A DNA stretch of 7,381 nt from JAGZHZ01 sp963929865 (GTDB taxonomy: Bacteria > Bacillota > Clostridia > Lachnospirales > Lachnospiraceae), in the NCBI GenBank assembly GCA_963929865.1, contig CAWVKK010000050.1, positions 1-7,381 of the forward strand, read 5' to 3'. The stretch's first letter is position 1; each line of letters begins with the position of its first letter. Below, piece after piece: positions 1-5,469 of the stretch. Below the pieces are notes generated by a model that saw nothing but the letters and a program-made list of their open reading frames with translations, was not told the origin of the DNA and made no database searches. A program made the translations under genes and the position numbers.

Positions 1-82
1 TGGTTTTTTTGATGTGTTCCTTCATCAGTTCTACTGACTGATAACCTGCCTCAATATCAACGCCCGCGTTTTTGTAATCCAT
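1..82 (-). CDS. purM: phosphoribosylformylglycinamidine cyclo-ligase (AIR synthetase), N-terminal fragment
   Basis: PurM closes the imidazole ring of FGAM, using ATP, to give AIR, the substrate of the purE step, in cytosolic de novo purine synthesis. Only the first 27 codons lie in the window; the gene continues past its left edge. The visible start, MDYKNAGVDIEAGYQSVE, matches the usual PurM N-terminus, in which the DYKxAGVDIxAG segment is strongly conserved. The ATG at 80-82 is preceded by a strong AGGAGGAAG ribosome site (87-95). It lies 63 bases downstream of purE on the same strand with no terminator between them, so the two are probably cotranscribed from the purE promoter. The assignment rests on a short stretch, but that stretch is diagnostic. 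Confidence 0.9.
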   Translation of the reverse strand, partial: MDYKNAGVDIEAGYQSVELMKEHIKKT

Positions 83-145
83 TTTTCTTCCTCCTGGTAT
101 CTGCCAAATGTTTGACTCTTTTAATCTTTAGTGTCTCTTTTTCGC

Positions 146-655
146 TTATTTTTTCATGTATTCTTTATAGCCGACCTCTTCGAGTCTCTTTGCTTTTTCT
201 TCTACCTGCTCTTTTAATTCTTTCGAGTATGCTTTCAGTCTTTCCAGAAGCTCAGGGTCTGAAGTGGCAAGAATTTTTGCGGCGAGAATTCCGGCGTTCG
301 CTCCGCCGTTGATCGCAACCGTCGCTACCGGAATTCCGGACGGCATCTGCACAATAGAGTACAGGGAATCTCTTCCGCCCAGAGAGGTGGTATGCATGGG
401 AATGCCGATGACCGGCATCGGGAAGATCGCCGCGCACATGCCCGGGAGATGCGCCGCCATGCCTGCTCCTGCAATAATGACTTTGAAGCCTTTCGCTTCC
501 GCTGATTTTGCGTATTCAAAAAATACGTCCGGCTCACGGTGTGCGGAAATAATCGTCATCTCATAATCTACGCCCAGTTTTTCCAGCATATCCGCCGCTT
601 TGCTCATAACAGGCATATCTGAGTCGCTGCCCATAACAATTCCTACTTTTGCCAT
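146..655 (-). CDS. purE: N5-carboxyaminoimidazole ribonucleotide mutase, PurE catalytic subunit
   Basis: PurE forms CAIR (4-carboxy-AIR) in the sixth step of de novo purine synthesis in the cytosol, normally as an octamer. The 169-residue product has the family's usual length and landmarks: GSDSD at residues 9-13 binding the phosphate of the substrate, SAHR at 37-40 with the catalytic His39, AHLPG at 68-72, the SLGGRDSLYSIVQMP block at 91-105, and NAGILAA at 120-126. AHLPG, rather than the SNxLxP-like segment of AIR carboxylases, points to class I, which uses N5-CAIR made by PurK. PurK is not in the window. The C-terminal 30 residues are charged and helical. The ATG at 655 has an AAGGAG ribosome site (663-668) 7 bases upstream. 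It is the first gene after a near-consensus promoter and is followed by purM. Confidence 0.97.
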   Translation of the reverse strand: MAKVGIVMGSDSDMPVMSKAADMLEKLGVDYEMTIISAHREPDVFFEYAKSAEAKGFKVIIAGAGMAAHLPGMCAAIFPMPVIGIPMHTTSLGGRDSLYSIVQMPSGIPVATVAINGGANAGILAAKILATSDPELLERLKAYSKELKEQVEEKAKRLEEVGYKEYMKK

Positions 656-697
656 TTTATCTCTCCTTCATCTGAATGATTTTTCTCTTGACTATTA

Positions 698-726
698 ATT
701 GTACTAATTCTTTTTTGCCTTGTCAA
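698..726 (-). promoter_or_regulatory. sigma-A type promoter of the purE-purM unit
   Basis: On the minus strand a perfect -35 hexamer TTGACA (721-726) is followed by exactly 17 bases (704-720, A-rich) and a -10 hexamer TACAAT (698-703, 5 of 6 matches). Transcription would start near 691, giving a leader of only about 35 bases before the purE ATG at 655. That is too short for a purine riboswitch or attenuator, so any purine control should act at the DNA level. The promoter sits just downstream of the aminopeptidase stop codon at 750-752, with no terminator hairpin between them, so readthrough from upstream is possible. Confidence 0.85.
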
Positions 727-749
727 TCTTATTTCCGTTTTTCACGATT

Positions 750-2819
750 TTACAGCGGTTTTTTGCCCTTTTCTCCGTCCTCAAACGCTTCGTTTAACTC
801 CTGCGTTCCCTCGAGTACAAATCTGCCGTCTTTTATGACCGCAATCACAGAGCCGTCTTTTTTTACCGCTTCTACTGTCTTTAATTCCTCATACGGGATC
901 GTGATATCCGTATGACATCCAAAATATGCCTTTGACACATCTTCCCTGCGGAGGATGGAAATCTCATTGTCTCTGGCGATAATCTCTTTTCCGTCCGGAT
1001 TGTACACTTTTGTGTCCTCGCACCAGCTGTAGCACGTATCTCCGACAGCGAAATGCGGTCCCATTTTTTCTGCGATCAGGATCGGAAGCTTGTCTTCTAT
1101 CCCGTATTTTTTTGCCGCTGTATAGGCGGTTGTATTCGTTCCGACCGCAAATTCTCCCAGCGGCAGACTGTCGTGGTAGTATAAAATATTCTCCAGAATG
1201 TATTTTCTGTTTTCTTCTTCTGTCTCAAAATTTCTGCAGCTGTAATCTGCGACTCTTCCGTCTTTGAATGTTATTTTTAAATCCCGGTACGGAAGACCGT
1301 TCAGATATACCTTTTTTACATGGAGTACTCCGTCCGTCCCGGAAAGTCTCGGAGATGTGAACACTTCTCCGACCGGTATGTTCACATCGGCAACACAGTT
1401 TTCAAACAGAGTTTCCGTCTGCGGATTCTTCCTCTCCTGCAAAGCGACCGTCAGATCGGTCTCATTGCCGTTTTCTCTCGACCCTTCTATGTGTACGGCG
1501 CTTCCCTGATCCAGGGCGTCGATGATATGCTGCTGTATCTTTTCATACTGCTTTGAGTCGAGCGTGTTGATGCGGATGACCTCGTCAAAAATCTCCCGAA
1601 ACGCCTTCCCGATCTGCGGAACCGGAAACGCGATAATCGTAAAGCTGCGCTCTTCCCCTTTGATATACTGATTTACAATTCTTGAGGCCTCCTGGTCGTA
1701 CAGAACCGACAGCTTCTGCTGTTTTTCGCTCAGTTCAAACGCCTCTTTCTTTCTGACAGGGTTAAAAAGCGGTTCCCCGAACGTCTCCATCACCGCCGGA
1801 CCGCCCATCCACGCCGCCATCTCCTTAAACTCCTCATAGGACGTTCTCATCACGCCAAGCTTTCTGTCGACCAGCGGCTTGTCCAGATAGATCGCCTCGT
1901 CCGCCTTGTGATCATAGTCGTACTGTCTGTTCGGGATCGCGCCCAGATAGCCGATTCTGGTCTGCCTGTGCTCCGCGCGGTAAATGACGGGGGAAAGTCC
2001 CAGCTTCTCAAAATTTTTCACCGCCTCCCGGATGACCCTCTCAAATCCTAAATGGAAACGGATATTGACCGTCTTTTTGATCGAGAGATCCTTTTTTGTC
2101 GCCTCAAATCCTCTGCGGTATCCCTCCGTAAAGGTGTCCGCCATCTTCTGAATCGTCTCCTGCGGCAGACTGTTCAAGTAGCGCGCCGTCTCCAGTTCAT
2201 TTTCCGTGACGTACTCCCCGAACCGGTAGAGGTAGCGCAGATCGCTAAGGTCAGAGTTGACGATCAGATTCACGGCAAAATTTAAGGAGGGATCTACCGC
2301 CTCTCTCACCCGATAATTGACTGTCAAATCGCTGTAATCGCTGACAAACCAATACAGAATCTGCTGAATTTCCCGGTAAGAGGGCAGCTTTTCCTCCTCA
2401 AAACGATTGTAAATCTCAATAAACAGTTCGTTTAAAATAGTAATTTCCGTCAGCCGTCCCTCAAATACATACGGTATCATCCTGCGGATTTGCGCATACA
2501 AAAAACACAGAAGTCCTCCCTGCGCCTCTCCCAGCTTTGAGATGGCATACGCCGGATTGCCATAGCTTTTCTCATAGTTTTCAGGGAGAATATCCGCGTA
2601 CATGCTCTGATTCAGCTGCCGCCACTCTTCCAGCGCAAAGCGTTCCAGCGCGCCGGAGGAGCGCATCGCTTCGATTTCTTCTATCATGCCGATAAATTCT
2701 GCGGTTCGAAAAAAGTAGTCCTCAAACGTCTCGGACACTGTGTGTTCTTTTTTGATCTCCCTGATCCGGTCCATGGACAGCCGGTACCGTTCCCATATCA
2801 CTTCATTTTTTTCCTGCAT
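750..2819 (-). CDS. M29 family metallo-aminopeptidase with long N-terminal extension
   Basis: A 689-residue cytosolic protein (no signal peptide or membrane segment) whose C-terminal half matches M29 (AmpS/AmpT, leucyl aminopeptidase) enzymes, two-metal exopeptidases that remove N-terminal residues from peptides. The family's landmarks appear in order: NETDLTVAL (452-460), NCVADVNIPVGEVFTSP with Glu485, GEFAVGTN with Glu556, AEKMGPHFAVGDTCYS with His589 and Tyr597, and FGCHTDITIPY with His636 and Asp638. These are the expected metal and catalytic residues by motif position. Typical M29 enzymes have about 370-410 residues; here about 250 helical, charged residues precede the part resembling the M29 N-terminal domain. 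I chose the ATG at 2819 because AGGTGAT (2824-2830) pairs perfectly with the 16S anti-SD just upstream. A GTG at 2828 in the same frame lies inside that site and has none of its own. It is probably last in the transcript before the purE promoter. Confidence 0.9.
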   Translation of the reverse strand: MQEKNEVIWERYRLSMDRIREIKKEHTVSETFEDYFFRTAEFIGMIEEIEAMRSSGALERFALEEWRQLNQSMYADILPENYEKSYGNPAYAISKLGEAQGGLLCFLYAQIRRMIPYVFEGRLTEITILNELFIEIYNRFEEEKLPSYREIQQILYWFVSDYSDLTVNYRVREAVDPSLNFAVNLIVNSDLSDLRYLYRFGEYVTENELETARYLNSLPQETIQKMADTFTEGYRRGFEATKKDLSIKKTVNIRFHLGFERVIREAVKNFEKLGLSPVIYRAEHRQTRIGYLGAIPNRQYDYDHKADEAIYLDKPLVDRKLGVMRTSYEEFKEMAAWMGGPAVMETFGEPLFNPVRKKEAFELSEKQQKLSVLYDQEASRIVNQYIKGEERSFTIIAFPVPQIGKAFREIFDEVIRINTLDSKQYEKIQQHIIDALDQGSAVHIEGSRENGNETDLTVALQERKNPQTETLFENCVADVNIPVGEVFTSPRLSGTDGVLHVKKVYLNGLPYRDLKITFKDGRVADYSCRNFETEEENRKYILENILYYHDSLPLGEFAVGTNTTAYTAAKKYGIEDKLPILIAEKMGPHFAVGDTCYSWCEDTKVYNPDGKEIIARDNEISILRREDVSKAYFGCHTDITIPYEELKTVEAVKKDGSVIAVIKDGRFVLEGTQELNEAFEDGEKGKKPL

Positions 2820-2823
2820 TTCT

Positions 2824-2830
2824 ATCACCT
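2824..2830 (-). promoter_or_regulatory. ribosome binding site that fixes the aminopeptidase start
   Basis: AGGTGAT on the minus strand is an exact 7-base complement to the 3' end of 16S rRNA (ATCACCTCC). It lies 4 bases before the ATG at 2819. The in-frame GTG at 2828 lies inside this site, so translation from the ATG is favoured. Confidence 0.7.
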
Positions 2831-2855
2831 ATCTAAAAAGACATCCATCTGCGGG

Positions 2856-3443
2856 TTACTCCCCTATTAAATTTCCATTTTCTACATTTTTTCGGATCAG
2901 ACGGTCTGCATACTCCCACAGAGTCTCCGACCCGTCCGCTGTCGCCCGGTTTCTTCCGCGCACCTGGGACTCCTTTACGCCGTGTTCTCTCCAGCTCCTT
3001 CCGCCCGAGGCGTCGTTGAGCATCAGAGGCTGTACTTTATCCAGCGTATTTGCAAACCTGGACTCCGGCGTGTCAGCCGCCTCAAACTCCTCCCACAGCG
3101 CTCTCATCTCCTGTGCCTGGTCCTGAGGCAGAAGATTGAAGATACGGTCCGCCGCGCGCACCTCCCGCTCTCTTTTCGTCTCATTTCCTGCATTGTCGTA
3201 CGCATACGTATCCCCGGCGTCAATCTCCACCATATCGTGGATCAGAACCATCTTGATGGTCTTAAGCACATCGATCGGTTCTTTTGCGTGTTCACAGAGC
3301 AGCGCACACATCAGCGCAAGGTGCCATGAGTGATCCGCGTCCTCTTCTTTTCTGCTTCCGTCCGCCAGATACGTCTGGCGCACAATTTTTTTCAGTTTAT
3401 CTGCTTCCAGTATAAACTCCATCTGCTGCTGTAAACGGTCCAT
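2856..3443 (-). CDS. HD-domain phosphohydrolase, YfbR/HDDC2-like 5'-deoxynucleotidase
   Basis: A 195-residue soluble protein of the HD_3 / COG1896 type. Characterised relatives (E. coli YfbR, human HDDC2) are metal-dependent and dephosphorylate 5'-deoxynucleoside monophosphates. The HD signature is complete and spaced as in YfbR: DADHSWHLALM with His38, IHDMVEIDAGDTYAYD with His69-Asp70, Glu73 and Asp78, and NTLDKVQPL with Asp135 as the last metal ligand. The C-terminal part, from about 145, is basic and more variable. The ATG at 3443 has a GGAGGG ribosome site (3449-3454) 5 bases upstream; the frame stays open further upstream, but that part overlaps the previous gene and has no site of its own. 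It starts 17 bases after the preceding stop. Between pyrE and purE, a role in nucleotide pool housecleaning is plausible, but the substrate is inferred from the family only. Confidence 0.9.
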   Translation of the reverse strand: MDRLQQQMEFILEADKLKKIVRQTYLADGSRKEEDADHSWHLALMCALLCEHAKEPIDVLKTIKMVLIHDMVEIDAGDTYAYDNAGNETKREREVRAADRIFNLLPQDQAQEMRALWEEFEAADTPESRFANTLDKVQPLMLNDASGGRSWREHGVKESQVRGRNRATADGSETLWEYADRLIRKNVENGNLIGE

Positions 3444-3460
3444 GTTTTCCCTCCGTTTTT

Positions 3461-3778
3461 CTATCCGATTCCAAGTAAAATTAATCCGATCCATCCCGCA
3501 ATCAGAATCCCGTTTAACAGGGAGCCGATCTTGGAAAAAGTATAAATTTTGTTTCTTTCCTGAAAGCTCGCCAGACCGCAGACCAATCCGTAAATCGTCA
3601 TTACCATGGCGGTAATCCCGATCGATCCCAGATACGCTCCTGCATTTCCGCCGTGATAACACGAAATCAGAATCAGGGCGAAAAAGATCACGAAAGCCAG
3701 CAGCCCTACAACCGTCGAGGTGATCCCCCTTTGAGACTGCCGTCTCTCCTCAAAGGAATACGTCTTTCTTTTAGCCAT
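3461..3778 (-). CDS. small three-helix membrane protein, DUF6142-like
   Basis: A 105-residue protein with a basic N-terminus (MAKRKTYSFEERRQSQRG) followed by three hydrophobic segments at about 20-41, 47-71 and 82-103, predicting an integral membrane protein with a cytoplasmic basic tail. The layout and the pattern SxxGI-TST near the first helix and GLVCGLASF in the second resemble small clostridial proteins grouped as DUF6142, for which I know no function; this match is from memory and moderate. The ATG at 3778 has an AAGGAG site (3787-3792) 8 bases upstream. It overlaps the end of the VanZ gene by 8 bases (ATGGCTAA shared), which suggests translational coupling and perhaps a joint role. The HD-domain gene follows 17 bases after its stop. 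Confidence 0.8.
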   Translation of the reverse strand: MAKRKTYSFEERRQSQRGITSTVVGLLAFVIFFALILISCYHGGNAGAYLGSIGITAMVMTIYGLVCGLASFQERNKIYTFSKIGSLLNGILIAGWIGLILLGIG

Positions 3779-4229
3779 AAACTTTTCTCCTTATGCAATT
3801 GCACACAGCAAATATCACGTAGCCGACTATTCCTCCCATCGTGTTGAGAAGCAGATCATCTACGTCAAAGATACCGACCTTTGTGACAAGCTGTACGGTC
3901 TCCACCGCCAGACTAAATCCAAATGTCAGAAAAAGAATTCGAAAAAATCCGCGCGTCTTTTTCCAGATTACGGGAAGAATCGCTCCGAACGGCACAAACG
4001 CCGCCACATTGCCCAGCAGATTCAAAACGCTAAACCATCCGAGTTCTTCGCGGTATGTCCAGAACCGCTCAATCTCCTGAAACAGCTCCAGATTATAGCG
4101 GTATTCTTCATATACAGACAGCCTTCCATAGCTCTCCGCAAAAAACAGGAAATAGATCAGCAGGATCAGATATGCCGCAAACAGGCACACGCCCGCCCCG
4201 CGGATTTTTTTTGCAGTTTCTATCTTCAC
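3771..4229 (-). CDS. VanZ family membrane protein
   Basis: A 152-residue integral membrane protein with helices at about 11-30, 67-89, 95-114 and 128-146. VanZ landmarks are present: NLLGNVAAFVPFG (70-82) leading into the second helix, E110xxQ113 at the end of the third, and FDVDDLLLNTMGG (121-133) before the fourth. The namesake gives low-level teicoplanin resistance in Tn1546, but most chromosomal members have unknown roles, possibly at the cell envelope or in glycan and lipid handling; resistance should not be assumed here. I chose the GTG at 4229 because AAGGAG (4237-4242) lies 7 bases upstream. The frame can be opened to a TTG at 4253, but that would put the ribosome site inside the gene. 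It overlaps the next gene by 8 bases and starts 90 bases after the 50-residue gene. Confidence 0.9.
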   Translation of the reverse strand: MKIETAKKIRGAGVCLFAAYLILLIYFLFFAESYGRLSVYEEYRYNLELFQEIERFWTYREELGWFSVLNLLGNVAAFVPFGAILPVIWKKTRGFFRILFLTFGFSLAVETVQLVTKVGIFDVDDLLLNTMGGIVGYVIFAVCNCIRRKVYG

Positions 4230-4236
4230 ACTCTTT

Positions 4237-4242
4237 CTCCTT
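4237..4242 (-). promoter_or_regulatory. ribosome binding site that fixes the GTG start of the VanZ gene
   Basis: AAGGAG on the minus strand lies 7 bases before the GTG at 4227-4229. It falls inside the longer open frame beginning with TTG at 4253, so it argues for the shorter 152-residue product. Confidence 0.75.
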
Positions 4243-4319
4243 ATCAGGATCAACGATACGCCAGTTTCATCTCAGATTCTGGTATCCATCAATCGCATGT
4301 TGTCATCACCGGTTATGCC

Positions 4320-4472
4320 TTACAGCACAATATTCCTTCTGCAGGAGAGGAGCTTGGCTCCGTGAACAATCATGACCACGCCTGCCGCGATTCCGATCGT
4401 CAGCACAAGAATTCCCATCACAAGGCTTGCCGCTCCGGATCCTGATATTGTTTTATAAATTTTTTCATTCAT
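4320..4472 (-). CDS. 50-residue single-pass membrane protein, unknown function
   Basis: A short gene encoding 50 residues: a polar start (MNEKIYKTISGSG), one long hydrophobic segment at about 14-42 rich in Gly, Ala, Val and Ile, and a short basic tail (SCRRNIVL) with one cysteine. It has no cleavable signal peptide and would sit in the membrane. The case for a real gene is the strong GGAGGAC ribosome site (4479-4485) 6-7 bases before the ATG at 4472, plus a coherent membrane-protein composition. The frame continues upstream to 4610, but that part runs through the hairpin region, is Arg/Pro/Glu-rich and has no ribosome site at its possible starts, so I leave it out. It lies between pyrE and the VanZ gene, probably on the same transcript. 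I do not recognise a characterised homologue. Confidence 0.7.
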   Translation of the reverse strand: MNEKIYKTISGSGAASLVMGILVLTIGIAAGVVMIVHGAKLLSCRRNIVL

Positions 4473-4500
4473 AAGCCTGTCCTCCATATTTACTGAGATA

Positions 4501-4542
4501 AGCTGGCACTGCGCCCTTGGGCGGTCCTGCCAGCTGTTTTTT
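4501..4542 (+). terminator. strong hairpin plus T-run, terminator-like on the plus strand
   Basis: Perfect 8-base arms AGCTGGCA (4501-4508) and TGCCAGCT (4528-4535) enclose a second stem, CGCC (4512-4515) with GGCG (4520-4523) around the loop CTTG. On the plus strand TTTTTT (4537-4542) follows, as in an intrinsic terminator, but no plus-strand gene leads into it. Read on the minus strand, the direction of all the genes, the hairpin follows an A-run and is followed by TATCTCAG, so it is a poor terminator there. It could stop antisense transcription or act in the mRNA as a processing or stability element between pyrE and the 50-residue gene. Confidence 0.5.
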
Positions 4543-4573
4543 GGTTCTGTGCCTGTCTCCCGGGATGGTGCAG

Positions 4574-4590
4574 GACCCGCCTTGCGGGTC
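4574..4590 (-). other. GC-rich hairpin in the pyrE downstream spacer
   Basis: Perfect 7-base arms GACCCGC and GCGGGTC (4574-4580 and 4584-4590 on the plus strand) flank a 3-base loop. No T-run follows on either strand, so it is not a classical terminator. It is the middle one of three hairpins between the pyrE stop and the 50-residue gene. Confidence 0.55.
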
Positions 4591-4591
4591 T

Positions 4592-4617
4592 CCGTGCGGG
4601 ATTCGGACACGGTTTTT
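4592..4617 (+). other. hairpin followed by T-run at the pyrE stop codon
   Basis: Arms CCGTG (4592-4596) and CACGG (4608-4612) surround an 11-base loop. On the plus strand TTTTT (4613-4617) follows, part of which is the pyrE stop codon read from the other side. The 5-base stem with a large loop is weak; it resembles a plus-strand terminator more than a minus-strand one. It is the first structure the pyrE transcript meets after its stop codon. Confidence 0.35.
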
Positions 4618-5293
4618 AGTTTTCTGCGCCGTACTGTCCGTAGTACGCGTCGATCGCTTCCTTCAGCGAGTCGTCAATGATCACATTCCCCTTATACGGT
4701 CTGTTGTACAGATGCTCTACCACCTCTGCCATCGTCACGATCGCCGTCGTCTTCAGTCCGTACGTCTCCTCGATTTCTTTCAGGGCGCTTTTTGTCCCCT
4801 GTCCTCTTTCCATGCGGTCTACCGACACCACAAGTCCGACCGGATGCACGTCTCCCTGCGCTTTGAGAATCGGAAGCGTCTCCTGTATCGAGGTGCCTGC
4901 CGTCGTTACATCCTCAATGATGACGATCCTGTCGCCGTCCCCGATCGGGCTTCCCAGCAGAATGCCCTTATCCCCGTGATCCTTTACCTCTTTTCTGTTT
5001 GAGCAGTATCGGATATCTTTCCCGTAGAATTCTGAGATCGCCATCGTTGCTGCGACCGTAAGCGGAATTCCCTTGTAAGCTGGTCCAAACAGTACGTCGA
5101 AGTCAAAGCCGAACTTGCTCTCTATCGCTCTGGCATAGTATTCGCCCAGCTTTCTCAGCTGCGCGCCTGTCCGGTAAAAACCGGTGTTTACAAAAAACGG
5201 CGTCTTTCTTCCGCTCTTTGTCACAAAATCTCCGAATTTTAAAACATTGCAGTCTACCATAAACTCGATAAACTCTTTCTTGTACTGTTCCAT
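4616..5293 (-). CDS. pyrE: orotate phosphoribosyltransferase
   Basis: PyrE joins orotate to PRPP to give OMP and pyrophosphate, the fifth step of UMP synthesis, as a cytosolic dimer with one active site completed by the partner's mobile loop. The 225-residue product has normal length and all landmarks: FGDFVTKSGRKTPFFVN (20-36) for orotate, FGPAYKGIPL (69-78), the catalytic mobile loop NRKEVKDHGDKG (99-110) with its lysines and histidine, and the PRPP-binding motif VIIEDVTTAGTS (124-135) with Glu127-Asp128. The ATG at 5293 has AGGAGG (5304-5309) 10 bases upstream. It has its own promoter and a roughly 85-base A/T-rich leader. None of the other pyr genes is visible, so it is separated from the rest of the pathway here and may lead the downstream membrane-protein, HD and aminopeptidase genes. 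Confidence 0.97.
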   Translation of the reverse strand: MEQYKKEFIEFMVDCNVLKFGDFVTKSGRKTPFFVNTGFYRTGAQLRKLGEYYARAIESKFGFDFDVLFGPAYKGIPLTVAATMAISEFYGKDIRYCSNRKEVKDHGDKGILLGSPIGDGDRIVIIEDVTTAGTSIQETLPILKAQGDVHPVGLVVSVDRMERGQGTKSALKEIEETYGLKTTAIVTMAEVVEHLYNRPYKGNVIIDDSLKEAIDAYYGQYGAEN

Positions 5294-5317
5294 ATCGCTA
5301 AAACCTCCTGTGTCTGC

Positions 5318-5329
5318 GGGCTCTCGCCC
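5318..5329 (-). other. small GNRA-loop hairpin in the pyrE leader
   Basis: In the pyrE mRNA, GGGC and GCCC pair around a GAGA tetraloop, a stable GNRA type, 8 bases before the AGGAGG ribosome site. It could influence ribosome access or mRNA stability. It does not carry a recognisable PyrR binding loop. Confidence 0.45.
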
Positions 5330-5362
5330 CTGTTTTTCATGTTCTTTGTTTTTTTCTGTCTC

Positions 5363-5383
5363 AAAAAAATCTTAAATTTTTTT
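5363..5383 (-). repeat. A/T-only inverted repeat at the start of the pyrE transcript
   Basis: On the minus strand AAAAAAAT and ATTTTTTT, perfect 8-base arms, are separated by TTAAG. The promoter at 5386-5414 predicts transcription start at about 5379-5381, so the nascent RNA would begin inside the A-tract and then meet a run of seven U. Such homopolymer runs close to a start site can cause slippage or pausing, but no such control is proven here. Confidence 0.5.
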
Positions 5384-5385
5384 CC

Positions 5386-5414
5386 ATTTTACCATAAGTC
5401 CTATGGATTGTGAA
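5386..5414 (-). promoter_or_regulatory. sigma-A type promoter of pyrE
   Basis: On the minus strand TTCACA (5409-5414, 5 of 6 matches to -35) is followed by exactly 17 bases (5392-5408) and TAAAAT (5386-5391, 5 of 6 matches to -10). The expected start, near 5380, gives a leader of about 85 bases before the pyrE ATG. This separates pyrE from the LytTR regulator gene upstream, which ends at 5470. Confidence 0.8.
5392..5406 (-). promoter_or_regulatory. dyad inside the pyrE promoter spacer, possible operator
   Basis: CCATA and TATGG are perfect 5-base arms around AGTCC, filling nearly the whole spacer between the -35 and -10 hexamers. A protein bound here would block RNA polymerase. The arms are short and A/T-rich enough to occur by chance, so an operator role is only a suggestion; I do not recognise the regulator. 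Confidence 0.3.
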
Positions 5415-5469
5415 CCACTAATCGCGTCAACCGCTCGACAATTCAGCCGCAAATCCGCCAGATCTTTTC

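Noticed and set aside
656..749. Purine riboswitch or PurR box upstream of purE
   Set aside because: The leader after the predicted start is only about 35 bases, too short for a purine aptamer. A half-match to the PurBox (ATTTCCG at 731-737 on the plus strand) lacks the second half of the motif.
2740..3126. Plus-strand open frames of 60-130 codons, for example at 2740-3126 and 1010-1267
   Set aside because: They lie antisense to well-recognised genes, have no recognisable protein families and no convincing ribosome sites; they are shadows of minus-strand codon use.
4243..4319. Internal promoter or terminator between the 50-residue gene and the VanZ gene
   Set aside because: No pair of hexamers at 16-18 base spacing and no stable stem with a T-run could be found in this 77-base stretch.
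4473..4610. Upstream extension of the 50-residue gene to 96 residues
   Set aside because: The extra part runs through three hairpins, has an Arg/Pro-rich composition typical of chance frames, and lacks a ribosome site at its possible starts, whereas the ATG at 4472 has a strong one.
5254..5340. A 28-codon leader reading frame beginning MKNRGESPQ and overlapping the pyrE start
   Set aside because: There is only a weak AAAG before its ATG at 5340, it is out of frame with pyrE, and its composition shows no regulatory codon run. Leader translation remains possible but unsupported.
5294..5385. PyrR-type attenuator in the pyrE leader
   Set aside because: No conserved PyrR binding loop and no terminator/antiterminator pair are visible; the only GC hairpin is the short GNRA one, without a following U-run on the coding strand.
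5415..5469. Terminator after the LytTR regulator gene
   Set aside because: Only a weak 5-base stem (GTCGA/TTGAC with a wobble pair, in about 5426-5442) is present and no U-run follows it. The short GCGGCTGA repeat at the gene end is not a terminator either.
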